Shown here: positions 5,802 through 13,203 of the stretch, piece by piece
Numbering within the stretch: the first letter of the stretch is position 1
Layout: each line of letters opens with the position of its first letter
Assembly: GCA_030622295.1 (NCBI GenBank)
Contig: JAUXGI010000004.1
Location: 1 to 15,105, forward strand
Origin: Planctomycetota bacterium
GTDB lineage: Bacteria; Planctomycetota; B129-G9
Direction: 5' to 3'
DNA: 15,105 bases
Notes under the pieces: model-generated
What the model was told of the DNA's origin: nothing
Database searches by the model: none
What the model saw: only the letters and a program-made list of their open reading frames with translations
Position numbers and translations under genes: made by a program

Positions 5802-8048
5802 TCAGGGACTTTCCTCCGCGGCGAACACTCCGGGTTCGATGTCGATTTCAGGTACCGCCGCCGGCCGGGCCACAGCGGGCCCCGGGGCCGTTTTAGCTGT
5901 TTCGGCCGGGGTGTCCCACGCGCTCCATTCAGCCAGGATATTCGGGAAGCCCTGGTGTTTTCGCAAGCCCGCAATGGGGGTCTCGCGGCTCAATTGCCTG
6001 TCGACGAATTCGCTTACTTCGCTGTCAAATATGAATGATATGGCAAGAACGGTAACAACGGCCGTAGTGAGCGCATAGTTGAGCGCACGGCGGGCGCTGA
6101 ACGCCTTTCTCACCTTTATGCCTTTGTCTTTTCTGAAGAAATGCGGTACCGTTCCAAGTACGGGCAGCCCAAGGTGACGCTTCACATCCGCAATACCTCG
6201 GATGGAGCGGTCCGCGTATTCGACGAAAAACAGCAGCATGGCCGCAGTGGCCCCTCCGAGCAGCAGCCCCAGCAGCATAAGCACGCGCCGGTTGGGACTT
6301 ATCGGTGCCAGTGGCGTGGATGTCGGGTCGGGCCGCTCGAATCTCATGCCCTGTTCGCTATCCACCTCCAGCGCACGGGTAATCTCGGCGCCGGATTTGC
6401 GCTGTTGGAGATTCCGGAGCATGTTCCTGTCTGCGGCCAGCGCTCCGGAGAGGTTGTTGCGCTCATTGCGAATCCCGGGCAGTTCACGGGCCTTTTGCCT
6501 GTAGGATTCCATCTGTTTTGAGGTTTCCGTCTCGCGTGCCTTGAGACCGGCGATTTCGCGGTCGACTCGGCCCAACTGGGTCTGTATCTCGCTGTAGCGC
6601 GGGTTCTTGACGCGCTCCACTTGCGCAACTTCGAGTTTGTCGGTCTCGGCCAGCATGTCTTTCAGGCGCGCGACCCTTTCGGATACTTTCTGCACGAAGG
6701 GATGCCCCTCCGTCATGGTTTGGAGCAGTTTCGCGCGTTCCATCTCCGCGGAATACAGTTCATTTTTCAGACGGGCAACGTGTTCCGGCATTGACTCCAC
6801 GACGCAACCTTCAATGAATTCGGGAGTATCCCCTATCTGTTCGGTCATGACGCTCCGCCTGGCCGACAGTTCGCTTATCTGTCGCCGAATGTCCTGCAGT
6901 TCCTTCAGGTATCCACGATACTGCTTGATGATGTGCGGCGCAGGCACGTCGACGCGCATTATTGCCGTTTCGTGTCGAAGGGCGGCATCGAATTCTGCGG
7001 AATCGAGTTCGCCCGGGTATGCGTCCAGGATATGCAAGGTGTCGTAGCCCTTGAGCATGTTCTCTTTCTCGGCGACGCGTCGCTCGTATTCGCAGATTTT
7101 CTCGTCCAGGATTTCAGTGGTGCTGAGCACCTCCTGTTTCTTTATCGACAGGTTTTCGAACTCCAGTCGCAGGAGCGTCTCGTCAACGATATCCTTGCAG
7201 AGTTGAGGGTCGCGGGACTCGAAAGATACCGAGACGCTGTTCCCGCGAATGCCGATTTTCAGGCCGTTGAGGAAGTCGTCCACAAGTTTGCTGAGACGTG
7301 CCTGCTCGTCGAGTTCGCGTTTTCCCCCGGCTTTGCAAAGCAGGCGCAGTTCCGCGTTGCCCGGTTCTTTTTCGCTTCGTTCAATCAGGCGCTGGGACTC
7401 CGCTTCCTTCCGGGCTATGGCGAGAATGCGCTCGTCGGCATGTCGTATCTTCTTTTGCAATTCTTCTGTTTGTGCCTCGCAGAGGCGCCTGTCTCTCAGG
7501 AGGTCTTCACGGTTCCACGCAAGGCGCCGCTTTTCCTGGGGGGCGTCTCCGGCGCCGTCCAGTTGCGTATCCAGCCGCGATATCCTGCCGTTGACGCGGC
7601 TCAGGCGGTACTCGAGTACCGTACGCTTTTCGATAAGGACGTCCCGGCGTTTGTTCTGGATGATCCCGGAGTCGGGGAATTTCGCGGCGACGTAGTCGAT
7701 GCCGGCCATGATGTTGAGTATGCCGTTGCGGCTGGTAATCCGCTCGACACTGGTGTTGATGCGTTTGACCAAATCGGAGGTCGTGGACAGGTTACCCAGC
7801 AGTGGCTTGTTGGTCTTGTTGTCGAGCACCACGATGCGATTCTCGGCCCGATATATCTCTTCCGCTATCCCGAATGCGTAGATGGCAAGGCACAGAGGAA
7901 TCCCTATGGCCGGGATGAGGATGAACTTCTTCCGCTGGAAGATTACGCGCACGTAATCCCGGAACGTTGACTTGATGGAAGAGTCCTCCATGGCCGCTTG
8001 TATCCTTCCCGTATCCCTCAAGTGCTTCCCCTCTTCCTGATGATGCAT
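5802..8048 (-). CDS. Wzz/GNVR chain-length determinant, membrane activator of the BY-kinase
   Basis: This 748-aa polysaccharide co-polymerase would set polymer length and activate the kinase encoded next. TM1 is at about 41-60 and is followed by the periplasmic Wzz-type domain. Long coiled-coil segments (about 140-220, 300-340 and 380-560) include EGHPFVQKVSERVARLKDML, typical of the GNVR region. The proline-rich motif APISPNRRVLMLLG leads into TM2 (about 587-610), then VKRHLGLPVLGTVP. Unlike the usual two-TM layout, a third hydrophobic segment (about 657-675) and a roughly 70-residue Ala/Pro-rich tail follow, so the C-terminus may lie in the periplasm. The ATG at 8048 has GAGGA five bases upstream; an internal ATG at 7991 is a weaker alternative. 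The gene follows the OPX gene after a 213-base gap holding a structured element. Confidence 0.9.
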   Translation of the reverse strand: MHHQEEGKHLRDTGRIQAAMEDSSIKSTFRDYVRVIFQRKKFILIPAIGIPLCLAIYAFGIAEEIYRAENRIVVLDNKTNKPLLGNLSTTSDLVKRINTSVERITSRNGILNIMAGIDYVAAKFPDSGIIQNKRRDVLIEKRTVLEYRLSRVNGRISRLDTQLDGAGDAPQEKRRLAWNREDLLRDRRLCEAQTEELQKKIRHADERILAIARKEAESQRLIERSEKEPGNAELRLLCKAGGKRELDEQARLSKLVDDFLNGLKIGIRGNSVSVSFESRDPQLCKDIVDETLLRLEFENLSIKKQEVLSTTEILDEKICEYERRVAEKENMLKGYDTLHILDAYPGELDSAEFDAALRHETAIMRVDVPAPHIIKQYRGYLKELQDIRRQISELSARRSVMTEQIGDTPEFIEGCVVESMPEHVARLKNELYSAEMERAKLLQTMTEGHPFVQKVSERVARLKDMLAETDKLEVAQVERVKNPRYSEIQTQLGRVDREIAGLKARETETSKQMESYRQKARELPGIRNERNNLSGALAADRNMLRNLQQRKSGAEITRALEVDSEQGMRFERPDPTSTPLAPISPNRRVLMLLGLLLGGATAAMLLFFVEYADRSIRGIADVKRHLGLPVLGTVPHFFRKDKGIKVRKAFSARRALNYALTTAVVTVLAISFIFDSEVSEFVDRQLSRETPIAGLRKHQGFPNILAEWSAWDTPAETAKTAPGPAVARPAAVPEIDIEPGVFAAEESP

Positions 8049-8081
8049 GTGAATCCTCGATTTTGATATGCGCCGGACTAC

Positions 8082-8261
8082 TACACCGTCAAGATTAAAG
8101 ATGGGGGTTCGCGGTACGCTCGGGGAGTCAGACCCTTCCCGCCCCGATCCGCCTGAGGCGGACGGGGCTCCTCAGCCCCTCCTTCGTCGGGATAAACTCC
8201 TGACCCCCTCGCTAAAGCCCTCACACGGTATTCAACCCATAGTGTCAAGGTTGACGGTGTA
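8082..8261. repeat. 180-bp element with 11-bp terminal inverted repeats (MITE-like)
   Basis: TACACCGTCAA at 8082-8092 is mirrored perfectly by TTGACGGTGTA at 8251-8261. The ends can be read as TA duplications around 9-bp inverted repeats. Alternatively the element is flanked by ACTA at 8077-8080 and 8261-8264. Inside are a strong hairpin (8141-8168) and a longer imperfect pairing between about 8118-8133 and 8199-8214 that includes GTCAG. There is no coding capacity. It fills the gap between the OPX stop and the Wzz start, starting directly beside the OPX stop codon. Confidence 0.5.
8141..8168. repeat. GC-rich hairpin inside the intergenic element
   Basis: GCCCCG-A-TCCGCC (8141-8153) pairs with GGCGGA-CGGGGC (8157-8168) around a TGA loop. 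All 12 pairs are perfect, with one bulged A. As RNA from the export operon it would form a stable stem, which could lower expression of the downstream genes relative to OPX. Confidence 0.7.
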
Positions 8262-8267
8262 CTATGG
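8237..8267 (-). repeat. Hairpin spanning the OPX stop codon
   Basis: The outer arms ACTATGG and CCATAGT (8237-8243 with 8261-8267) and inner arms GTCAA and TTGAC (8244-8248 with 8251-8255) form a two-part stem. A five-base bulge lies on one side. The TAG stop at 8264-8262 is inside the outer arm. There is no T-run, so it is not a classical terminator; an mRNA-stability or attenuation role is possible. Confidence 0.4.
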
Positions 8268-9074
8268 ACTTGTTGCATCCTCCAGTCTGCCGTAACCATC
8301 CCTTCCCACCTGCCGACCGTACGTAACGTCATCATCCATTTCCCGGGCACGCTCAGCCTGGAACAGTATTTCGTCGATGACGCAGTTGATCTTGAAATAG
8401 AGCGTCGTTGGCACGTAGACGATATCGCCGGGCCTGAGCACGACGTTATCCCGCAGGCCGCCCATGAGGATTGACTCCCCGTCGGCGACCACGTACGAGA
8501 CCCTGTCGCGCTCGTCGGGTGTGATTATGTATACCTTGTCCTTCTTCGCCCCGGCTCCCCATAGTCTTGCCGACAGCATGGCATCGCGCACGGTGACGTC
8601 TTCAAGGCCCATGAAGTATTTGCCCTCGCGGCCTACCGCGCCCAGCATGAAATAGTAGCGGCTGCGGCTGACGAGCACTTTCACGCGAACCTGTGGATGC
8701 CCGACGACCAACTTGTCCAGCAAATCGCGTATGCGAGCGGCTGCCTGCCCGGTGTTAAGGCTGCTGACCCTGACGCGCTTGTAGAGCGTGGGTATCTCAA
8801 CGGTACCGTCCTCCGCGACCTTGAAATTTCCGCTGAACTCAGTATGTTCAGCGACGTCCACCTCTATGACATCGCGCAGGCCGATGAGGTAGTTTCGTTC
8901 AATGCCGGATGTTGAGACGGGGTCTTCTGAGGTCGCGAGAACGCCCGGGTCATCGGGAGCGCGATATGTTTCCAGGGGCATGTGCTTGCCGCGTACGCCG
9001 CATGAAGACAGCGCCAACAACAGACACACCGCCGGAATTGTGTGCGCAATGATCTTCAATCTTCGGGTGTGCAC
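8262..9074 (-). CDS. OPX-family polysaccharide export lipoprotein (Wza-like)
   Basis: This 270-aa outer-membrane polysaccharide export protein is the first gene of the export operon. A signal peptide ends in lipobox LSSC with Cys25 as the lipidated residue. A Poly_export domain covers about 60-135, with NYLIGLRDVIEVDV and the DGTVEIP segment. One SLBB-type domain covers about 140-205, with FMLGAVGREGKYFMGLEDV and later RPGDIVYVP. A C-terminal amphipathic stretch (FKINCVIDEILFQAERA) may cross the outer membrane, as the Wza helix does. At 270 aa it is a short OPX protein with a single SLBB. The GTG at 9074 is preferred because AAAGGGAG lies five bases upstream; an ATG at 9092 would add six residues but has no ribosome site. 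No kinase-independent regulator is visible nearby. Confidence 0.88.
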   Translation of the reverse strand: MHTRRLKIIAHTIPAVCLLLALSSCGVRGKHMPLETYRAPDDPGVLATSEDPVSTSGIERNYLIGLRDVIEVDVAEHTEFSGNFKVAEDGTVEIPTLYKRVRVSSLNTGQAAARIRDLLDKLVVGHPQVRVKVLVSRSRYYFMLGAVGREGKYFMGLEDVTVRDAMLSARLWGAGAKKDKVYIITPDERDRVSYVVADGESILMGGLRDNVVLRPGDIVYVPTTLYFKINCVIDEILFQAERAREMDDDVTYGRQVGRDGYGRLEDATSP

Positions 9075-9092
9075 GGTCACTCCCTTTCGCAT

Positions 9093-9452
9093 GACCGCTA
9101 ATCCAGGTGGTCAGCCTTCTTCCCCATGCCGCTTTTGCGACAACACGCTTCCCCCTTCCCGCACGAAAGCAAACGCTTCATGCAGCAGGGTTGCGAAAGA
9201 CATTGCCGACCTTCCAAATGTCCATGGTTTTTGACGATTAGCGCTACGATTAGTGCTACAAGTATCGGAAGGGCTCAGGCTATTCTTTAGCAGAAAAATC
9301 TTGCTTGGCTTGCACTTACGCGGGTGACGAAATTTGTCGGCGGACTCTGCTCCTTTCTTTCCGGTCTCACCAAATCACCGGGGGAATCTCAGACTACTAT
9401 CCCGCATTTCTCACCACAGAAGCGAGTGTGGAGAAGATCTGCCAGGGGCGGC
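9093..9452. other. Non-coding gap between ybeY and the export operon
   Basis: No convincing gene lies in these 360 bases. They must hold the promoter of the OPX operon and the end of the uppS-ybeY operon. I found no clear -35/-10 pair on the minus strand. A tandem 12-mer lies at 9236-9259. A modest stem with TGTGG and CCACA arms and one mismatch further out, without a T-run, lies near 9410-9440 and could be a weak end signal for ybeY. Confidence 0.55.
9236..9259. repeat. Tandem 12-mer GATTAGYGCTAC upstream of the export operon
   Basis: Two adjacent copies, GATTAGCGCTAC (9236-9247) and GATTAGTGCTAC (9248-9259), differ at one base. They lie about 160 bases upstream of the OPX start. Direct repeats in a promoter region may be a regulator binding site, but nothing else here proves it. 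Confidence 0.45.
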
Positions 9453-9860
9453 TCAGAGTCCTTTCATATAGTATGCCTCCCGTTTGCGCATCTTTTTCGC
9501 CTTGTGCGGCGTCGTGTCGTCGTAACCGCACAGGTGCAATATCCCGTGTGCCACGTACAGCCCCAGTTCCCGCTGCAGCGGTATACGCCGGAGCGCGGCC
9601 TCCCGTCGAGCCGTCTCGGCCGATATCAGGATTTCACCCGCGAGCCTGTCGTGACCATCCGCCAGCGGGAAACTTATCACGTCCGTGGGGCCTCTTCGCC
9701 CGAGGAATTGCCTGTTGATTCTGCTTATTTCGGCGTCGGCGGCAAACACCACGCTCAGGTCGCCCTTGAGGCGTTCCCCGCGTGCGACCTTCTTCGCCAG
9801 CGCAAGCAGGCGCTTGCGCGGTATGCGGACTTTCTTTTGGAGATTCGTCAGATAAATCAC
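9453..9860 (-). CDS. ybeY: Endoribonuclease YbeY (16S rRNA maturation)
   Basis: This 135-aa metal-dependent RNase acts in 16S rRNA 3' end processing and ribosome quality control. The diagnostic segments are present: TDVISFPLAD (59-68) and HGILHLCGYDD (105-115). The classical motif ends in His; here the third metal-ligand position is Asp115, with a His at 119. Acidic substitutions at this position occur in other YbeY groups, so activity is still likely. The protein is slightly shorter than the usual 150-160 aa, missing part of the tail. The GTG at 9860 is supported by GAGGG six bases upstream; an overlapping ATG at 9865 is out of frame and hits a stop. It is the last gene of the operon, after PhoH and the HD protein, its common partners. 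Confidence 0.9.
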   Translation of the reverse strand: MIYLTNLQKKVRIPRKRLLALAKKVARGERLKGDLSVVFAADAEISRINRQFLGRRGPTDVISFPLADGHDRLAGEILISAETARREAALRRIPLQRELGLYVAHGILHLCGYDDTTPHKAKKMRKREAYYMKGL

Positions 9861-9916
9861 GCCATGCCCTCAGTTGCAAAGGTTCAAAGCGAACAGGCAG
9901 AAAAGCGACGGGCAAC

Positions 9917-9930
9917 CCCGATAAATCGGG
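9917..9930. repeat. Short palindrome CCCGAT-AA-ATCGGG
   Basis: A perfect 6-bp stem with a two-base centre lies in the 102-base gap between the HD-protein stop and ybeY start, the only sizeable gap in this operon. It resembles another short dispersed palindrome type. Since ybeY probably shares the transcript, it is unlikely to be a full terminator. Confidence 0.55.
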
Positions 9931-9962
9931 ACTCCACGGGAGAGGCGGGGTAAACGTCTGCG

Positions 9963-12218
9963 TCAGAGGTCGAATTGCCTGCGACGCGTGTAGAAACTCG
10001 TTGCCTGGCGCTGGGGCGAGGGTTCGCCCTTCCTGACCGGCGGCGCTTCGGGATACTTGATGCGCGTGTGGAAGCGCGCGCTCAGGATCCTCGCGAATGC
10101 ATCCTTTATCTTCGCCAGGTCCGTGAGGGTCAGGCTGCATTCATCCAGTTGCCCGTCTTCCATCTTGCGCCTCACTATGTCTTCCACCAGGCTTTCAATG
10201 CGTTTGGACGTAGGCTCGTTGAGCGTGCGTGATGCGGCCTCGCAGGCGTCGGCCAGCAGCACTACACCGGCCTCGCGGCTTTGCGGTTTGGGGCCGCCGT
10301 AACGGAACGACGCCTCGTCCACCTCCGCGGGGCCGCCGAATTCTTCCATGGCCTCGTGATAGAAGTATTCCAGTATCGAGGTGCCGTGGTGCTGCTTTAT
10401 TATTTGGCGAACCGCGCTCGGCAGTTTGTACTCCCGCGCCAGTTCCGCCCCGTCCTTGGTGTGGGCCAGGATTATCGTCGTGCTCATTGGTGTGGTGAGT
10501 TTCGAGTGCTTCGCGCCCGGAATCGGTTCGTTTTCGATGAAATAGTCCGGTCGCGACAGTTTGCCGATGTCGTGGAAGTATGAACCCACCCTGGCCAGCA
10601 GCGCATTTGCGCCCACGGCTTCGGCCGCTTCTTCCGCGAGATTGCCCACTATGAGGCTGTGATGGTACGTTCCCGGCGCGGAGAAAATCAGCCTCCTGAT
10701 AAGCGGATGGTTCTGGTCGCTCAACTCCAGCAGGCTTATGTCCGTGGTGATATTGAACCATTTTTCTATAAAGGGCAGTGTGCCTGAGATAAGAAAAGCG
10801 ACGAGCACGCCGTTGGCAAAACCCAGCGCGGAGTTGAGAACGGCGCGGTCATACGCTCCGCCCGTTAGAAGACTCTCGCCCCATATGACCAGAACGTAGG
10901 CGAGGCCGGTCTGCATGCCCACCTTGATGATTTTGGAACGCTTGCGTATGCGGGTAGAGCCGAACGCGGAGACCGCCGAACCCGCCAGGAGATAGAAGAA
11001 CAGCACCAGGTGTATTCCCGCCATAAGCGCTATGACGGCCGCAAGCATCCAGGAGACGGCCAGCGACATTCGCGGACTGTAAGCGATGGCCAGCACCATT
11101 GCCGCGAAGGAAATCGGTATCAGGTAGACCTGCCATCCCTTGAGGATGATGACTTTGGCCGCCAGCATCACCAGTATCAGCAGCACGGAGAAAATGAAGA
11201 ACCGCATACTCGAGCGCAGGATGTTGGGCTGGAAATTGTACAGGTACCAGCCTCCGACACCGAACATCATCAGAAGCAACAATGCCGCCCCGCTGAAGTG
11301 TCTGACCCTGTTCGAGAGCGGCAGAGCCGCCTCATGGGCCGCCTGCTCCGCTCGAATCTCGGTCAGGTGCTGCTGTTTTATCGTCTCACTCTTCATGACT
11401 ATGGGGTCACCGGCCTGAACCGCCTTTCGGGCAACGGGCACGGTTGCGGCAGCTGCCGCACGCGCTCTCTCGGTAAGCCCGCGCTCATAGGTGATGGTCG
11501 GCTGGAGATTCTCGCGCGGCTTCAGCAGCGCAATCAAGGCATCGGCGACTTCTCCGCCGTCGCCGACATGCCCGGCCAGGGGCTCGGCCTCCAGAGCCTT
11601 TTGCATGCCGGCCCGCAGGGTTTCACCGACCCTGTCCATGTCCACCAGGCCCGCAACCGGAACATCCCGCTCGTCTTTGCCTGTCAGGCATATCCTGTCC
11701 GCGCCCTCTTCGCCAAGGCGCCGGTAGTCATCCGTGCGTATTATCTGCACATCCTTGAAACTGAGCAGCATTTCCGGCGCTTCTTTGAAGAGAGACGGGT
11801 CGGCAGCGGACAGCGAATGTGCAAATGTTTGCAGAGGAGAACGGTTTGCATGGGCGGGCATATCGTCAAGCGTCTCCGTGAGGATTTCCCGGAGCCTTTG
11901 CTTCAGGTCTGCCATGGATCCGGTGCCCTGGGCCGAGAGTGAATAACGCTCGGGGACGATACGGCTTTTTGCTTGTCGGTTATATATGGTCCTGTCGAGG
12001 TCGTCACACTCGAAATCCACGCGCGCCAGGTAGTCTCTGTCCGCGGGGTCGCCCGCCTTCAGGCTTATCTCCGGGCTGCCCCAGGCCACAAGCGCAACGG
12101 TCACGGCAAAAAAGAGCGCCGCCAGCAGCCATACGAAAGCAGAGACTTTTCGCGGCCCGGGTTTTCGACCGGAGGGCTCGATTCGTTTGGTGCGTCTTGT
12201 CTGTTTCGGACGCGGCAT
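9963..12218 (-). CDS. 7TM-HD membrane phosphohydrolase (PgpH/YqfF-like)
   Basis: This 751-aa membrane HD-domain protein belongs to the family whose Listeria member PgpH hydrolyses cyclic di-AMP. TM1 is at about 26-46. An extracytoplasmic 7TMR-HDED domain (about 50-300) is followed by roughly seven membrane helices (about 308-485). The cytoplasmic HD domain comes next, with H519/H520 (GTYHHS), H549-D550 (YFHDIGK), H586, H610/H611 (QHHGT) and D657 (LADACEAASR), which is the full metal-binding set. No diadenylate cyclase gene lies in the window, so the nucleotide substrate is inferred from family only. The ATG at 12218 is two bases after the PhoH stop, with GGAGG inside the PhoH C-terminus seven bases upstream. 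The PhoH-HD-YbeY order matches that of many Firmicutes and other phyla. Confidence 0.9.
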   Translation of the reverse strand: MPRPKQTRRTKRIEPSGRKPGPRKVSAFVWLLAALFFAVTVALVAWGSPEISLKAGDPADRDYLARVDFECDDLDRTIYNRQAKSRIVPERYSLSAQGTGSMADLKQRLREILTETLDDMPAHANRSPLQTFAHSLSAADPSLFKEAPEMLLSFKDVQIIRTDDYRRLGEEGADRICLTGKDERDVPVAGLVDMDRVGETLRAGMQKALEAEPLAGHVGDGGEVADALIALLKPRENLQPTITYERGLTERARAAAAATVPVARKAVQAGDPIVMKSETIKQQHLTEIRAEQAAHEAALPLSNRVRHFSGAALLLLMMFGVGGWYLYNFQPNILRSSMRFFIFSVLLILVMLAAKVIILKGWQVYLIPISFAAMVLAIAYSPRMSLAVSWMLAAVIALMAGIHLVLFFYLLAGSAVSAFGSTRIRKRSKIIKVGMQTGLAYVLVIWGESLLTGGAYDRAVLNSALGFANGVLVAFLISGTLPFIEKWFNITTDISLLELSDQNHPLIRRLIFSAPGTYHHSLIVGNLAEEAAEAVGANALLARVGSYFHDIGKLSRPDYFIENEPIPGAKHSKLTTPMSTTIILAHTKDGAELAREYKLPSAVRQIIKQHHGTSILEYFYHEAMEEFGGPAEVDEASFRYGGPKPQSREAGVVLLADACEAASRTLNEPTSKRIESLVEDIVRRKMEDGQLDECSLTLTDLAKIKDAFARILSARFHTRIKYPEAPPVRKGEPSPQRQATSFYTRRRQFDL

Positions 12219-12220
12219 TC

Positions 12221-13180
12221 TTACGCCTCCGCGCTTTTCTCGTTGCCGGCGCGTCGCTCCTCGAAGAGATGGTAAGCGTGAACTATCTCCTGGACCAGTT
12301 TATGCCGTACGATGTCCTTCTTCGTGAGATAGACAAACGCAATCCCCTCGATGTCCTTCAGTATGTTCTGTATCAGTATAAGGCCGGAGCGGCCGGGATT
12401 GGGCAAATCCACCTGCGTGATGTCGCCGGTGATGACTATCTTCGAGCGCAGTCCCATGCGCGTCAGGAACATCTTCATCTGCTCGGCTGACGTGTTTTGC
12501 GCCTCGTCGAGTATTACAAAGGCGTCGTTCAGGGTCCTGCCGCGCATGTACGCCAGAGGCGCTATTTCCACCAGGTCGCGCTCGATGTACTGGCGTATCT
12601 GCGAGAAGTCCACCATCTCGCCGAGCGCGTCGTACAGGGGGCGCATGTAGGGGTTGACCTTGGCCATAACGTTTCCGGGGAGATAGCCCAGGCTTTCGCC
12701 CGCCTCAACCACGGGTCTGACCAGGACGATTTTTCGCACGCTGCCGCGCCTGAGCGCGCTGACGGCCACGGCCACCGCAAGGAACGTCTTGCCGGTGCCG
12801 GCCGGCCCGATGCTGAAGACGATATCATTCGCCTTGATGGACTCGATATAGCGCGCCTGGCCCTCGGTCCTGGGCGCGAAGGCTTGCGGTTGGGTTTTCG
12901 TGCCGGGTGGGCGTTCTGTGGCAATCAGGCTGTGAGAGTAGACTATGTCTATGACCTCGGATTTGTATAACTTGCCGGTGCGGCGGATGACGCTTATCAA
13001 CTGGTCGAACACCTCGCACGCCCTGCGTACCGCGCCCTCGCTCCCATCCACCTTCAGCAGGCCGTTGCGAGCGGTAACGTTGACCCCGCAGGCGTCGCGC
13101 ACCATCTTCAGGTACACATCCCTCGCACCGAACAGCACACGCGCCTCATCCGGGTCGGCCAGTTGTATTATGCGTTCCAA
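12221..13180 (-). CDS. phoH: PhoH-like ATPase/helicase-fold protein
   Basis: This 319-aa cytoplasmic P-loop ATPase is of the PhoH/YbeZ type, a frequent partner of YbeY in RNA metabolism. An N-terminal KH-like segment (about 1-75, with FGARDVYLKMV) precedes the PhoH domain. The domain has Walker A GPAGTGKT (125-132), VRPVVEAGESLGYLPG, and Walker B FVILDEAQN (221-229), followed by ITGDITQVDLP. The start is TTG at 13180, preceded by GGGAG four bases upstream. This begins at the normal family N-terminus and gives the usual family length. The frame stays open further upstream to 13339, but that part overlaps cdsA and encodes implausible sequence. The start lies 23 bases after the cdsA stop, and the stop is two bases before the HD gene. 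Confidence 0.92.
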   Translation of the reverse strand: MERIIQLADPDEARVLFGARDVYLKMVRDACGVNVTARNGLLKVDGSEGAVRRACEVFDQLISVIRRTGKLYKSEVIDIVYSHSLIATERPPGTKTQPQAFAPRTEGQARYIESIKANDIVFSIGPAGTGKTFLAVAVAVSALRRGSVRKIVLVRPVVEAGESLGYLPGNVMAKVNPYMRPLYDALGEMVDFSQIRQYIERDLVEIAPLAYMRGRTLNDAFVILDEAQNTSAEQMKMFLTRMGLRSKIVITGDITQVDLPNPGRSGLILIQNILKDIEGIAFVYLTKKDIVRHKLVQEIVHAYHLFEERRAGNEKSAEA

Positions 13181-13203
13181 GTTGCTCCCGTCCGAAATCC
13201 GCC

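Noticed and set aside
6933..7970. 345-codon plus-strand frame opposite the Wzz gene
   Set aside because: It is an antisense shadow of the well-supported Wzz/GNVR gene, caused by high third-position GC.
9231..9259. Plus-strand TTGACG with a downstream -10 box
   Set aside because: The -10 position reads TGCTAC and no plus-strand gene follows.
11010..11942. 310-codon plus-strand frame opposite the HD gene
   Set aside because: Antisense shadow; the minus-strand frame has complete HD and membrane features.
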